Assembly: GCF_003172895.1 (NCBI RefSeq)
Contig: NZ_QGKL01000029.1
Coordinates: 1 to 64,000, forward strand
DNA: 64,000 bases
Source of the DNA: Leucothrix arctica
GTDB taxonomy: Bacteria > Pseudomonadota > Gammaproteobacteria > Thiotrichales > Thiotrichaceae
Direction of reading: 5' to 3'
The position numbers and the translations under genes were made by a program. Below the pieces are notes generated by a model, which worked only from the letters and a program-made list of their open reading frames with translations, had not been told where the DNA came from and did not search any database. Positions 23,999 to 33,325 of this stretch are shown here, piece by piece (the stretch's first letter is position 1; each line of letters begins with the position of its first letter).

Positions 23999-24625
23999 AT
24001 GAATGTAACCATTATCGACCACCCACTTATTCAGCACAAACTAACGATTATGCGTCGCCAAGAAACATCGACGGCTTCCTTTCGGAGACTAGTTAATGAA
24101 ATAGCGATGTTGCTTTGCTACGAAGTGACTCGTGACCTACCCATGACGGCAGAACAAATCCAAACGCCAATGGAAAGAATGGATGCACCGACATTAGCGG
24201 GTAAAAAACTCTGCTTTGTTTCGGTGTTACGTGCGGGTAATGGCTTACTTGATGGGATGTTAAATCTGATTCCTTCCGCTCGTGTAGGGCATGTGGGTTT
24301 ATATCGCGATCACGACACACTGGAAGCAGTTGAATATTATTACAAAGTGCCAAGTGATATCGCAGACCGTTTGGTCATAGCAGTAGACCCAATGCTAGCA
24401 ACAGCTAACTCAGCTATTGCTGCGGTTCAACGCTTAAAAGATGGTGGTGCTGTAAATATTAAGTTCTTATGTCTACTGGCTGCTCCCGAAGGTGTTAAAG
24501 CTTTTGGTCTTGCACACCCTGATGTTGAGCTATACACCGCGGCAGTTGACAGAGAATTAAGCAAAGAAGGTTACATTCTTCCTGGCTTAGGTGACGCTGG
24601 TGACCGTATTTTCGGTACGAAGTAA
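23999..24625 (+). CDS. upp: Uracil phosphoribosyltransferase
   Basis: This is the pyrimidine salvage enzyme that converts uracil and PRPP to UMP in the cytosol. It has about 208 residues, the normal length. Motifs are [24 protein letters not shown] at the N-terminus, [17 protein letters not shown], the PRPP loop [16 protein letters not shown] (near 127-142) and the C-terminal [18 protein letters not shown]. The PRPP loop has AN where many bacterial enzymes have GG, a tolerated variation. I choose ATG 23999 because GAAGAG lies at a proper distance; the ATG at 23993 is too close. No uracil permease gene is adjacent. A terminator follows. Confidence 0.95.
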   Translation: MNVTIIDHPLIQHKLTIMRRQETSTASFRRLVNEIAMLLCYEVTRDLPMTAEQIQTPMERMDAPTLAGKKLCFVSVLRAGNGLLDGMLNLIPSARVGHVGLYRDHDTLEAVEYYYKVPSDIADRLVIAVDPMLATANSAIAAVQRLKDGGAVNIKFLCLLAAPEGVKAFGLAHPDVELYTAAVDRELSKEGYILPGLGDAGDRIFGTK

Positions 24626-24640
24626 ACGGTAGTTACGAAG

Positions 24641-24676
24641 TGCGCTCTGAGATTATTTTTGCTCTGAGCGCATTTT
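24641..24676 (+). terminator. Intrinsic terminator after upp
   Basis: TGCGCTC (24641-24647) pairs with GAGCGCA (24666-24672), followed by TTTT. The stem may also serve the convergent gene ending at 24717. Confidence 0.75.
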
Positions 24677-24716
24677 AAGCGATAAACTTTATACAATAAC
24701 GTCACAAGACACTTAG

Positions 24717-26321
24717 TTAGTCACAGACGGTGTTCAATCTAGCGTCATTAAAGTGAATTTCAGTATCATCAACGAGTGATGTCTTACTTTTTTTCTTTGC
24801 AACGTACATCGCTTCATCTGCAATATCAATCAACCCTTCTGCTGTCTCAGCGTCGTAAGGGTATAGTGCAATCCCGATACTCGCGCCCAAGACAACTTCT
24901 TCATTTTCGACACTAATCGGTTTAACCAATAAAGTATCAACAATTTCTGCCACGTTTGTTATTTCAGAGATGTCATTAACATCCGCAATTACGATAACAA
25001 ATTCGTCCCCACCAAAGCGTGCCACAGTATCGGTCTTACGTAGACATGACACCATGCGTTCTGCCAACTTTTTAAGAATTTGGTCACCCACCAAATGACC
25101 CATGCAGTCATTAATGGGTTTAAAATTATTTAGGTCGAGAAATAACACACCTACCCTTGTTTGATTACGTCGAGACCGATCAATCGCTTGATTGAGCCGA
25201 TCCATGAGTAAGGTACGATTGGGTATATCTGTCAGCGTGTCATGGCTAGCCATATGCTTGATTTTATCCTCTAGCTTCTTGCGCCTTCGGATACTCCAGT
25301 ACGCACTAAACAAAGAGATAAACGCCAAACTAGATGCAACGAAAGTGCTTAACACCCACTGCCAATGCTGGCGAATCGCTTCGCTAATACTCACCAGACC
25401 AAAACCTTCATAAGGCCCTACTTTGAGTTCTTTCAGTAACTCATGAACAGATTGATAATTTAATGAGACGTTCCATCCTGCATACTTTCCTTTTATTGCC
25501 GCATTATCTTCTGGCTTAATGTCCATCAACACACTGGCAACGTCCTTCGCAAGCTTGTCGGTGACATTTGGAAAGATCGCTAAGGGCCACTCAGGGTAGA
25601 GCTTCGTAGAATGTTTAAAGGGGAAGCCTTCTGTTTTTCGCTCCCCAAGTACCCGAAAGGTATTGAGATCGATCTCACCTTCAGCGGCCATGCGTTCAAG
25701 CATATCGGTGCGCACTACGCCCGCATCAACCAGACCGTCACGAACCGAAAATACTATTTTTTCCTGATCACCGCCGCTAAAAGAGAGTGAGGAGAAGTCT
25801 TTATACGGGTCAATACCATACTGGGTTTTCAACTCGCCCCAAGCCACTCGCCAACCACCGAAACCACCTTCGGAAACGGCCATAAAATCTTTGCCTTTGA
25901 GGTCTTTTATATCGTGGATGTTAGCCTGATCACTACGGGTGAAAATAACCGAACCAAAACAATTGAGCGGTATATTCTGCCGCATGTTTAATAACGTTAG
26001 AATACGAGTGGCACCAAACGCCATCTCCATTTCTGTATACGATGAAGGGTTGGTTAATACAAAATCAAACTCACCACGGCCTGCAGCAGCATTTAGATCT
26101 TTAATACCCTCGTACGGCACCAAGACAAAATTATGCTCAGGAAGCTGACTATTCAAATAATCGACCGTAGGCTGCCATTTTTCTAAGCCTTTTTCAACAC
26201 CCCGATTTGCACGTAAACCTATTTTTATATCATCAGCAAAGGCCAAATCCACAGATAAGATTAGCCCTGCCAACACTAACCCTTTTACTAGGGCTTTGAA
26301 CCAATATTGCAATATATTCAT
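24717..26321 (-). CDS. PhnD-like periplasmic sensor fused to GGDEF diguanylate cyclase
   Basis: This membrane-bound signalling protein of about 534 residues has a signal segment, then a PhnD/phosphonate-binding-like periplasmic domain (about 30-300: IKIGLRANRGVEKGLEKWQPTVDYL, GEFDFVLTNPSSYTEM). One transmembrane helix (about 315-340) and a GGDEF domain (about 360-520) follow. The active-site motif GGDEF is intact in ARFGGDEFVIVIAD. An RxxD inhibitory site (RKTD) lies five residues before it, so the enzyme should make c-di-GMP under product inhibition. The ligand of the sensor domain is unknown. Start ATG 26321 has GGGGAG six bases upstream; a TTG two codons earlier is less likely. Confidence 0.9.
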   Translation of the reverse strand: MNILQYWFKALVKGLVLAGLILSVDLAFADDIKIGLRANRGVEKGLEKWQPTVDYLNSQLPEHNFVLVPYEGIKDLNAAAGRGEFDFVLTNPSSYTEMEMAFGATRILTLLNMRQNIPLNCFGSVIFTRSDQANIHDIKDLKGKDFMAVSEGGFGGWRVAWGELKTQYGIDPYKDFSSLSFSGGDQEKIVFSVRDGLVDAGVVRTDMLERMAAEGEIDLNTFRVLGERKTEGFPFKHSTKLYPEWPLAIFPNVTDKLAKDVASVLMDIKPEDNAAIKGKYAGWNVSLNYQSVHELLKELKVGPYEGFGLVSISEAIRQHWQWVLSTFVASSLAFISLFSAYWSIRRRKKLEDKIKHMASHDTLTDIPNRTLLMDRLNQAIDRSRRNQTRVGVLFLDLNNFKPINDCMGHLVGDQILKKLAERMVSCLRKTDTVARFGGDEFVIVIADVNDISEITNVAEIVDTLLVKPISVENEEVVLGASIGIALYPYDAETAEGLIDIADEAMYVAKKKSKTSLVDDTEIHFNDARLNTVCD

Positions 26322-26457
26322 TATCAACTCCCCTCCCGTTTTTAATTTCGAGGATCAGACAATGAATACAGTAAAGCAAGCTAGTTAGCGGCTAGCTGAA
26401 TACTCTTAGTATATTTCTCTTAAACGATAGATGGTTGAAACATGCTTTGTATCAGCA

Positions 26458-26655
26458 CTATTCCTCCACGTCTGCATGTTTCTGAAGGTCAAAATAATTC
26501 AGTAAAAACACACCAAGAAACTGTACAGGGGCCAATAACAGTATCCATACCATCGACTCTTTTGGCGTGCCATCGTGTACTACATAAACCACCACCATTA
26601 CGATAGCTGTGTACATCGCAGACAGGATCAATGATTTTCTTAATCGTTTAGTCAT
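26458..26655 (-). CDS. Small two-helix membrane protein, 65 aa
   Basis: I do not recognise the family. Hydrophobic segments at about residues 8-27 and 32-52 predict a helical hairpin in the inner membrane, with a positively charged N-terminus (MTKRLRKS) and an acidic tail. It begins 6 bp after the stop of the DUF2058 gene on the same strand, so the two are co-transcribed. Confidence 0.65.
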   Translation of the reverse strand: MTKRLRKSLILSAMYTAIVMVVVYVVHDGTPKESMVWILLLAPVQFLGVFLLNYFDLQKHADVEE

Positions 26656-26661
26656 GTCGCT

Positions 26662-27216
26662 TTACCACATCAAGTCGTCAGGGATTTGGAACTCAGCATA
26701 CGGATCATCTTCAACGGTCGTATCTGTGTTTTCCTTAGCATCATTAAGTAGCACGATACTGCCTTCATCACGCTCTTGAATCTTCACTGCAGCTTCAGCA
26801 GGAATCAGGTGATAAACATCCTTCAAACGTGCAATCGCAAGACGGCCACGAGACACCAAATCATGGTTTTTACTCGTTACGTAAATCGCTTTTACCTTAT
26901 TAAAATCAGTAAAGTTATAAATAACTAAATCGTCGCCTTTTCCTTTGAAAACACTATTCATTTCGATGATTTGGCGAATCTGAGCAGTGATCTCTTTTAA
27001 CTCTTTTGCCTTACGCGTTTCTTCGTTAAGCGCCTGACTCTTTAAACGCTGTGCTTCACGCGCTTCTTCGCCTAGCTTTGCCGCTTCGTTCTCAAGCTCA
27101 GTGTTAGTTTTACGGCTTTTCTTTTCCGCTTTACGCTTATTTGTTTTAATGTTTTTCGCTTTCTGATCTTTAATTAAGCCTGCGCCTAATAGCTGATCCT
27201 GTAGTGACCCTGCCAT
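26662..27216 (-). CDS. DUF2058 (YaiL-like) nucleoprotein/polynucleotide-associated protein
   Basis: The 184-residue cytosolic protein has the DUF2058 pattern. The opening is MAGSLQDQLLGAGLIKDQKAK, followed by a long basic coiled-coil-like helix (KRKAEKKSRKTNTELENEAAKLGEEARE, about residues 28-85). The C-terminal domain (YNFTDFNKVKAIYVTSKNHDLVSRGRLAIARL, ending DPYAEFQIPDDLMW) is also conserved. E. coli YaiL has been linked to nucleic-acid association, but the molecular role is poorly known. It forms a two-gene operon with the small membrane protein downstream. Confidence 0.88.
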   Translation of the reverse strand: MAGSLQDQLLGAGLIKDQKAKNIKTNKRKAEKKSRKTNTELENEAAKLGEEAREAQRLKSQALNEETRKAKELKEITAQIRQIIEMNSVFKGKGDDLVIYNFTDFNKVKAIYVTSKNHDLVSRGRLAIARLKDVYHLIPAEAAVKIQERDEGSIVLLNDAKENTDTTVEDDPYAEFQIPDDLMW

Positions 27217-27389
27217 CTCTGTCTCCTATTCGCTGTTTGCCGATCTCGGCCAAGATATTCCGCTATTTTACACCTAGAACACGAAAGCGACACTGCCCAT
27301 TGATCAATCCTTATAAAAAACATCGGTACTATTACCCGCATTATGAATTCACGTAAGCTTAAACGCCTCTTAACACTGCGACCGCTATC

Positions 27390-27989
27390 ATGACCCTAGA
27401 TCAAGTCACCCAACGTAAACTCTGGATTTTTGATATGGATGGAACGCTCTCCGAAGCCCAGCACGACTTCGATGCGATTCGCTGTACGCTTGGCTTACCG
27501 GATGACCTCCCTATCTTAGAATCCATCGCGGCACTACCGCCTGAACAAGCAAAAGCGGTCAATGAGCAGTTAGATGAGATTGAGTTAGAAATATCGAAAG
27601 CGTCAAAGCCAGCCGAAGGCGCTGCTGAGTTACTGGAAGCGTTAATCGCTAATGACTGCAAAATTGGTATTTTGACACGTAATAACTTAGTGAATATCCA
27701 AGTCACATTAGACGCTGCTGGTTTGTACCAGTACTTTGATGAGGTTGATCTAATCAGTCGTGACTGTATCGCACCAAAACCTGCACCTGATGGAATTTTT
27801 CACTTAGTCGATCGTTGGCAAGGAGACATCAGCGACGCGATAATGATTGGCGATTCAATCCATGATATTGCAGCAGGCAATAATGCGGGAGTCACCTCTG
27901 TTTACTATGACCCAGACGGCGTGTTTGAACATCGCAAGCAAGCGGACATATGCGTCCGTAGCCTGCGAGAACTTATACCGTCAGGCTAA
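27390..27989 (+). CDS. HAD-superfamily hydrolase
   Basis: This 199-residue cytosolic phosphatase of the HAD superfamily carries all four motifs: DMDGTL with nucleophile Asp (near 15-20), the Thr in GILTRN (near 93-98), the Lys in KPAPDGI (near 128-134) and the acidic pair in MIGDSIHDIAAG (near 147-158). The small alpha-helical cap between motifs 1 and 2 is typical of phosphoglycolate-phosphatase-like members. The substrate cannot be read from the sequence. It is convergent with tag. Confidence 0.88.
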   Translation: MTLDQVTQRKLWIFDMDGTLSEAQHDFDAIRCTLGLPDDLPILESIAALPPEQAKAVNEQLDEIELEISKASKPAEGAAELLEALIANDCKIGILTRNNLVNIQVTLDAAGLYQYFDEVDLISRDCIAPKPAPDGIFHLVDRWQGDISDAIMIGDSIHDIAAGNNAGVTSVYYDPDGVFEHRKQADICVRSLRELIPSG

Positions 27990-28007
27990 TCACATCATTA
28001 ACTCAAA

Positions 28008-28583
28008 TTAGTCACGGCAACAGCAGCCCAGCAAATGATCATTCACCAAACCAACCGACTGCATGTAAGCGTACATAATCGTCGGCCCAACAAATGTCAT
28101 GCCACGCTTCTTTAAGTCTTTAGATAAGGCTTCACTGATCTCGGTTGAGACCGGGACTTGCTCGCGCTCCGTCCAATGATTAACGATCTGCTGACCGTCA
28201 ACATATGCCCAAAGGTAAGCATCAAAGCTGCCAAATTCTTGTTGAATATTGATGAAAGCAAGCGCGTTTTTACGCGTGCTAAACACCTTCAGTTTATTAC
28301 GAACGATGCCAGGGTCTTGCAATCGGTCTTCTAATTCTGCATCACTCATTGTTGAGACTTTAACGACGTCAAAATCATGAAACGCAATGCGATAGCCTTC
28401 ACGTTTATTTAAGATCGTTTCCCAACTCAAGCCTGCTTGTGCGCCTTCTAAAATAAGCATTTCAAACAGCATCGTATCATCATGTTTGGGGATGCCCCAC
28501 TCTGTGTCATGGTATAGCGCGTACCGCTCTTTGCCTTTTTCACCGCCAAAGCAGCGCTTTTTCCCGTCTTCACTGACGTGCAT
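28008..28583 (-). CDS. tag: DNA-3-methyladenine glycosylase I
   Basis: This base-excision repair enzyme removes 3-methyladenine from DNA. It has 191 residues, the normal length. The zinc site of this family is complete: Cys in KRCFGG (residue 11), His in YHDTEWG (residue 25), and His and Cys in the C-terminal NDHLLGCCC. The substrate-pocket motifs LFEMLILEGAQAGLSWETIL and KKRGMTFVGPTIMYAYMQSVG match E. coli Tag closely. It appears to be a single-gene unit. Confidence 0.95.
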   Translation of the reverse strand: MHVSEDGKKRCFGGEKGKERYALYHDTEWGIPKHDDTMLFEMLILEGAQAGLSWETILNKREGYRIAFHDFDVVKVSTMSDAELEDRLQDPGIVRNKLKVFSTRKNALAFINIQQEFGSFDAYLWAYVDGQQIVNHWTEREQVPVSTEISEALSKDLKKRGMTFVGPTIMYAYMQSVGLVNDHLLGCCCRD

Positions 28584-28675
28584 ACAACCTCCTCCCTCTT
28601 ACTTATCCCTATTCAACAATGTTAGCCACCATCCCGTGGCTATTACCTTACGCTATTTTCCTTAAACTCTTTTGC

Positions 28676-29917
28676 TTAACGCCATGCACCTGCGTGGAAC
28701 TGTAACTCACCTAAACCATTCGGCATACCATTTGCCAATGGCGCATTCCAGAGGCTCACAAAACCATGATCGACACCTTTAAACACTTGATATTGATGCG
28801 GTATCTGTAAGTCCTGCAAATACTTATGAATCACAGGTGACGCTTTACGCCCAAGGTTTAATGCAAACTCATCACGGTCACCAATAGAAATGCGTAAAGG
28901 AATACCTCGCGTGCTTAAACGTGACTGATTCTGCTTCGCAATTTTCATCGTTTCGGGTAGTGCATAGTCACTCACAAACGCATTCGCCACCGAAGAAGCA
29001 AAGCTGTCAGGGAACTTCAACGCATAGTGAATAGCCGCACGTGAACCACGAGAATGACCGTGGATAGACGTCGTTTTAGCGCTCATACCCGCACGGAACT
29101 GCTGTCTGATAAAAGCACGTAACTCATTCGCACTTTCGCTGGTCATTAACGTCTCGTTACGAGGTGTTGTCCACTGCTCTTCTTCACGACCGCTGGCACC
29201 AATGCGCCCTGTTCGTAACGACACAATGACGGTTTTAGGAATCAAACCACGAGCCATCCACTGCTGTAATTGTGACGCTGGCACACTCTCAGGAAAGCTA
29301 CGCTCCCAACCTGTTTGACCGTGCAAAAAGATAACTAGAGGATAAGTCTCTTTAGACTCACGACTCCAACCTTGTGGCAAGTAAACCGTGTAATCCACCG
29401 TGCCACGTGATGGGCTAATAAATCGTGAGCGGGTATAGCCATTGGGGTTTAAGTCATTGATCAACTGCCACGTATAAACGGCCTGATTCGTCACGCCTTC
29501 ACGACCACGTTTCAACGAGTCATCTTTAATAAATAAGTGAGTTTGACCACCAACCGTTGACTTAAATCGGTCGTATTTGCCTTCATTTGAGTAAGCAAAC
29601 TCAATGCGACGACCACCGGCTAACTGAAACACTGTTGGACTGACTTGCTGAAGTGGTGAAACATTCCCACCTTTATGCACGGCCAACTTACCCGCTTGCT
29701 GACGAATCTCAAAGTTACTTTCTGAGTCTTCAAATAAGCTGTAACTACCGACTAACTCAGTCAGTACAGGTGCCTTAGTGGGCTTAACGGGTGCTTTTTG
29801 AAAAGGTGGCTGAACCACTTTCACCGTCCGAGAAGATTTAACACTCGGAGGCGTTGAACAACTAGCCAAAGTGAATGCAGTTATAAGGAGTATTGCGGAT
29901 GTTATTAGGCGGCTCAT
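28676..29917 (-). CDS. Lipoprotein alpha/beta-hydrolase (esterase, PHB-depolymerase-like)
   Basis: This lipid-anchored esterase-like protein of about 413 residues has lipobox LASC in AFTLASCSTPPS. The N-terminal 130 residues after the anchor form a beta-rich domain (VGSYSLFEDSESNFEIRQQAG). The C-terminal alpha/beta-hydrolase has YPLVIFLHGQTGWE (oxyanion HG), the nucleophile in IHGHSRGSRAAIHYA, an Asp in ISIGDRDEF and a His in GVDHGFVSLW, so the triad looks complete. I place the start at ATG 29915-29917, because a longer reading frame to 30013 would begin inside the thiB terminator and put residues before the signal peptide. The substrate is unknown. Confidence 0.82.
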   Translation of the reverse strand: MSRLITSAILLITAFTLASCSTPPSVKSSRTVKVVQPPFQKAPVKPTKAPVLTELVGSYSLFEDSESNFEIRQQAGKLAVHKGGNVSPLQQVSPTVFQLAGGRRIEFAYSNEGKYDRFKSTVGGQTHLFIKDDSLKRGREGVTNQAVYTWQLINDLNPNGYTRSRFISPSRGTVDYTVYLPQGWSRESKETYPLVIFLHGQTGWERSFPESVPASQLQQWMARGLIPKTVIVSLRTGRIGASGREEEQWTTPRNETLMTSESANELRAFIRQQFRAGMSAKTTSIHGHSRGSRAAIHYALKFPDSFASSVANAFVSDYALPETMKIAKQNQSRLSTRGIPLRISIGDRDEFALNLGRKASPVIHKYLQDLQIPHQYQVFKGVDHGFVSLWNAPLANGMPNGLGELQFHAGAWR

Positions 29918-29995
29918 TTCTTTTATTATTCCGTCTTTAAAGAGGCTAAAGCTTAGCACATTTTTATAAAAACCAAAGGTGTACAATTTTGAGAC

Positions 29996-30036
29996 ATGAA
30001 AAAGCCCGAACAATGTGATAACACGACTCGGGCTTG
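29996..30036 (-). terminator. Intrinsic terminator after thiB
   Basis: Read on the minus strand, AAGCCCGA pairs with TCGGGCTT (plus coordinates about 30003-30010 and 30028-30035), followed by a T run. Confidence 0.85.
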
Positions 30037-30071
30037 ATCAAACAGCGAGGTATTTAAACGACTATAAGCGC

Positions 30072-31049
30072 TTACTTAGCTGCTGATGTACGCCATTCTT
30101 TAACCCAGTCTCTACGACCTTCTGCAACTTCTGCAGGTGTAAAACCAATGCGCTTAGGTTGAATAAGTGTACCGAATGCTTCTGGTAACTCGATGCCTGC
30201 ACGAGTAGGCAACATCCAGTTTGTAACCGGGAGAATTTTCTGTGCTTCTTCTGACAGTAGGAAACCAACAAACTTTTTCCCTAGTGCCTGATTTTTACTA
30301 TTTTTAAGTACTGCTGCTACTTCTACTTGAGTCGTATGACCTTCGCTAAACTTAGCCGCTTTATACTGTGTCTTTTCTTCTGCAACGATGTGGTAAGCAG
30401 GTGATGTACTGTAACTCAACACGTAGTCAGACTCACCTTTTAAGAACATGCTGTACGCTTCAGACCAACCTTTAGTCACAGTAACTGTGTTTTGTGCCAA
30501 CTGCTTCCAAGCCTCGTCTGCTTTGTCACCGTAAACTGACTTCATCCAAAGTAGTAAACCTTGACCAACCGTACTTGTGCGAGGGTCTTGGTAGATCACT
30601 TTTGCGTCTGACTCAACCAGCTCTTTCAGTGACGTCACTGGCGTCTCGATTTTGCTGCTGTCATACACAAATGAGAAGAAACCGTAGTCAACCGGTGCAA
30701 ACTCAGTATCCGTCCAGTTTAGTGATGGCTCTAAGTCATCTAATGATTGACCGTGCTCTGCAACCAAACCCATGTCGCGGGTAATTTCCATTAACGCATC
30801 GTCGATACCAACAATCACGTCTGCTTTACTCTTAGCACCTTCGATGCGAAGACGGTTCAAAATACTAACGCCGTCATCCACTGTTACGAATTCGATATCA
30901 CAGTCACATTGCTTCTCAAATGCTGCTTCTAACTTAGGCCCTGGACCCCAGTCTGAGTTGAATGAGTCGTAAGTGTAAACTGTCAAATCTGCTGCTTGTG
31001 CCGCAGTGCAAAGCGCTAAACTTGAAAGTAATAAGCCTAGTTTTTTCAT
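30072..31049 (-). CDS. thiB: Thiamine ABC transporter substrate-binding protein
   Basis: This periplasmic protein captures thiamine or its phosphates for the ThiPQ importer. It has 325 residues with signal peptide cleavage at AQA-A. The sequence follows E. coli ThiB closely: LTVYTYDSFNSDWGPGP, DGVSILNRLRIEGAKSKADV, VIYQDPRTSTVGQGLLLWM, TVTKGWSEAYSMFLKGESDYVLSYSTSPAYH, and the C-terminal FTPAEVAEGRRDWVKEW. A Cys pair CDC is conserved. thiP and thiQ are not in the window, so the binding protein is separated from its permease. I looked for a TPP riboswitch upstream and found none. Confidence 0.93.
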   Translation of the reverse strand: MKKLGLLLSSLALCTAAQAADLTVYTYDSFNSDWGPGPKLEAAFEKQCDCDIEFVTVDDGVSILNRLRIEGAKSKADVIVGIDDALMEITRDMGLVAEHGQSLDDLEPSLNWTDTEFAPVDYGFFSFVYDSSKIETPVTSLKELVESDAKVIYQDPRTSTVGQGLLLWMKSVYGDKADEAWKQLAQNTVTVTKGWSEAYSMFLKGESDYVLSYSTSPAYHIVAEEKTQYKAAKFSEGHTTQVEVAAVLKNSKNQALGKKFVGFLLSEEAQKILPVTNWMLPTRAGIELPEAFGTLIQPKRIGFTPAEVAEGRRDWVKEWRTSAAK

Positions 31050-31230
31050 GGTCGTTATACCCTGTCTATGGATTTAGCTCAGATGAGCAAGTGGCGGGTA
31101 GGTTATCATTTATTTTGCGCCGCAATAACCAATAGTGGTTATAAACTCCTAGCTATATTCATATTTAGTACTTATCACATAAGCTATGCATAACTCGCAC
31201 TCTCCGCGACTTAAACCACCAAGGGCAGCC

Positions 31231-31959
31231 ATGGATCTCTCAACCACGATCATTATTATTTCCCTTGTAAGTATCTGTACCTCAGCGATTACCGCTGTCA
31301 CAGGCATGGGCGGCGGCATACTGTTGTTAGCTATTCTACCAAGCCTATTGCCAGCTAAAGCAGTTATTCCTATTCATGGGGCTGCTCAGTTATCCAGTAA
31401 CTTGAGTCGATTCGTTTTGGATATCAAAGAGACCTGCGTAAAGCCTGTGCTGCTGTTTACAGCGGGGTCGTTGTTTGGGGCGTATTTTGGGACGTTCTTT
31501 CTGGCAAAAGTTAACCTTGAGATAATTCCGTTGCTGATGAGTCTTTTCATCATTGGCATCATCTGGCTCCCCATTAACAAGCTACTCAATTTGATACCGG
31601 GGAAGTACTTTTCTTTAGGAGTCGTGCAAACAGCTTTGTCATTATACGTAGGTGCAACGGGCCCACTCAGTACCTCAGTGCTGATTAGTGACAAATACAG
31701 CAGTAGCCAAGTGATTGTTTCGAATGCGGCAATCAACACCGTTTTAAACATCATGAAGCTGATAGTTTTCTTTAGCTTAGGCTTTGCGTTTGCGGATTAC
31801 TATTTGCATATTTCAGCACTGATAGTTTGCACGACCTTAGGCTCTTATCTGGGCTCTAAGGTACGAAAGCGCTTTAACGAACAGCTAGTCAGAACGCTCT
31901 TGAAAACGGTCATCACTCTATTCTGTATCAAAAATATTGCTGTGTATTTCTATAACTAA
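31231..31959 (+). CDS. TauE/SafE-family (DUF81) membrane exporter
   Basis: This integral inner-membrane protein of about 242 residues has seven to eight hydrophobic helices. The family motif VTGMGGGILLLAILPSLLPAKAVIPIHGAAQLSSNLSR appears in pieces near residues 22-60, and a second related repeat (GVVQTALSLYVGATGPLSTSVL) near 130-150. Members move sulfite, sulfoacetate or related organosulfur anions; the substrate here is not known. I choose ATG 31231 with AAGGG upstream over the ATG at 31186. Its last four bases overlap the end of the convergent MFS gene. Confidence 0.85.
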   Translation: MDLSTTIIIISLVSICTSAITAVTGMGGGILLLAILPSLLPAKAVIPIHGAAQLSSNLSRFVLDIKETCVKPVLLFTAGSLFGAYFGTFFLAKVNLEIIPLLMSLFIIGIIWLPINKLLNLIPGKYFSLGVVQTALSLYVGATGPLSTSVLISDKYSSSQVIVSNAAINTVLNIMKLIVFFSLGFAFADYYLHISALIVCTTLGSYLGSKVRKRFNEQLVRTLLKTVITLFCIKNIAVYFYN

Positions 31960-33170
31960 CTTACCACTGATTTTTGATTCGCCCAAAACTTCAAACTCAG
32001 CGCAATAACCGCACAAATAGCAAAGCCAAGCACTAATGGCAGTACTGATTGCTCATAAAAACCACCAATAAATACCCCTACAGGCACTGAAATAATGGTT
32101 GATAAAGAACCAATCACAGCAGCACCTGTCCCTGCATTTTTTCCCAATGGCTCCATCGCTATCGCGTTCATATTACTGAATAGAATACTCAAGCAACAAA
32201 GCGCGCAGGCAAGATAAAGTAAGTACGTCCATAATGGTGGCTGGCCGTTACTTAGTAACACCGGGATTGTATACAGTACCGATGAGACGGCCATGATGAT
32301 TAGCGCATATTGGGATAACAAACGCATACCGTGCTTGCCCACTAATCTTGAGTTAACAAAGGATGCAACACCCATAAAAAAGGCCAGTGCCGCAAAGCAA
32401 AGTGCAAACTTTATACCTAGCTGGTATTGGTCTTGTAAGATTGCTTGAGCAGTACTTAAGTAAGCTAACAGTGGCCCACTAACGACTCCGATAGCAATGG
32501 TATAACCTAACGTTACTCGGTTACTGCACACTGTAATGAAGCCATTTTTGATGCTGTCATAGCTAAACTTTTGACGGTCTTCAACGCTCAATGTTTCTGG
32601 TTGTCGAGTGGCAAACCAAACTGACAGGATTACTGCTACTACTAATAAGGCTACAAAAATACCGTGCCAGTCACTGATGTAAATCACTAATTCACCCAGC
32701 AATGGCGCGATCATTGGGACGGCTAAAAAGACCATCATGGTCAATGACATCACTCTCGCCATACCCCTACCTTCGTACTCATCTCGGATAAGTGCCATGG
32801 TGGATATGCGTGGCCCTGACGCGCCAACACCTTGTAAAAACCGTCCTAGTAACATGGTATTGAAGTCGGTGGTGACAAGACATATGAGCGTGCCAACAAT
32901 GAACGTTGCCATGCCGATATACAGTGAATTCTTTCGACCAAAGCTGTCGCAGATAGGGCCAAAAATCAACTGACCAACCCCCATGCCTAAAAAGACCGAG
33001 CTGATGATGAGTTGGGTGTCGTTTGGATCTTGGACTGATAGATACTCACCAATCATGGGTAACGCTGGCAGCATCATATCGATAGCGAGAGCAATGAGTG
33101 AGGTGATTAGCGCCATGAGGGCAATGAATTCTACGAATGGGAGGCGCGCGGTAGGGTTGAATATTTTCAC
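31956..33170 (-). CDS. Bcr/CflA-family MFS multidrug efflux transporter
   Basis: This 404-residue protein has twelve transmembrane helices of the major facilitator superfamily. The DHA1/Bcr signature is seen: DMMLPALPMIGEYL in helix 1, GMGVGQLIFGPICDSFGRK between helices 2 and 3, and LGRFLQGVGASGPRISTMALIRD in helix 4. Such proteins export drugs, such as bicyclomycin or chloramphenicol, by proton antiport; the substrate is unassigned. The gene ends inside the last codons of the convergent TauE/SafE gene. Confidence 0.9.
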   Translation of the reverse strand: MKIFNPTARLPFVEFIALMALITSLIALAIDMMLPALPMIGEYLSVQDPNDTQLIISSVFLGMGVGQLIFGPICDSFGRKNSLYIGMATFIVGTLICLVTTDFNTMLLGRFLQGVGASGPRISTMALIRDEYEGRGMARVMSLTMMVFLAVPMIAPLLGELVIYISDWHGIFVALLVVAVILSVWFATRQPETLSVEDRQKFSYDSIKNGFITVCSNRVTLGYTIAIGVVSGPLLAYLSTAQAILQDQYQLGIKFALCFAALAFFMGVASFVNSRLVGKHGMRLLSQYALIIMAVSSVLYTIPVLLSNGQPPLWTYLLYLACALCCLSILFSNMNAIAMEPLGKNAGTGAAVIGSLSTIISVPVGVFIGGFYEQSVLPLVLGFAICAVIALSLKFWANQKSVVS

Positions 33171-33325
33171 GGTGGTTCTACTTTTTATAGGGAGAAGTGT
33201 CGGTGGGACTTTACTCGCTTATGAGCTTGGCGTCATACAAAATCAGCTTCATATTCTTTCTATCATTTGAGAATGTATATTCTTCAACACACAACCATCG
33301 AAGATGCTTAGCACTTGCGGCCCAT

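Noticed and set aside
29918-30013. Longer N-terminus for the esterase lipoprotein
   Set aside because: It overlaps the thiB terminator and would bury the lipoprotein signal inside the chain.
31050-31180. Possible TPP riboswitch before thiB
   Set aside because: Only an isolated CTGAG is present on the sense strand; the second conserved core (ACCTGATC-like) is absent.
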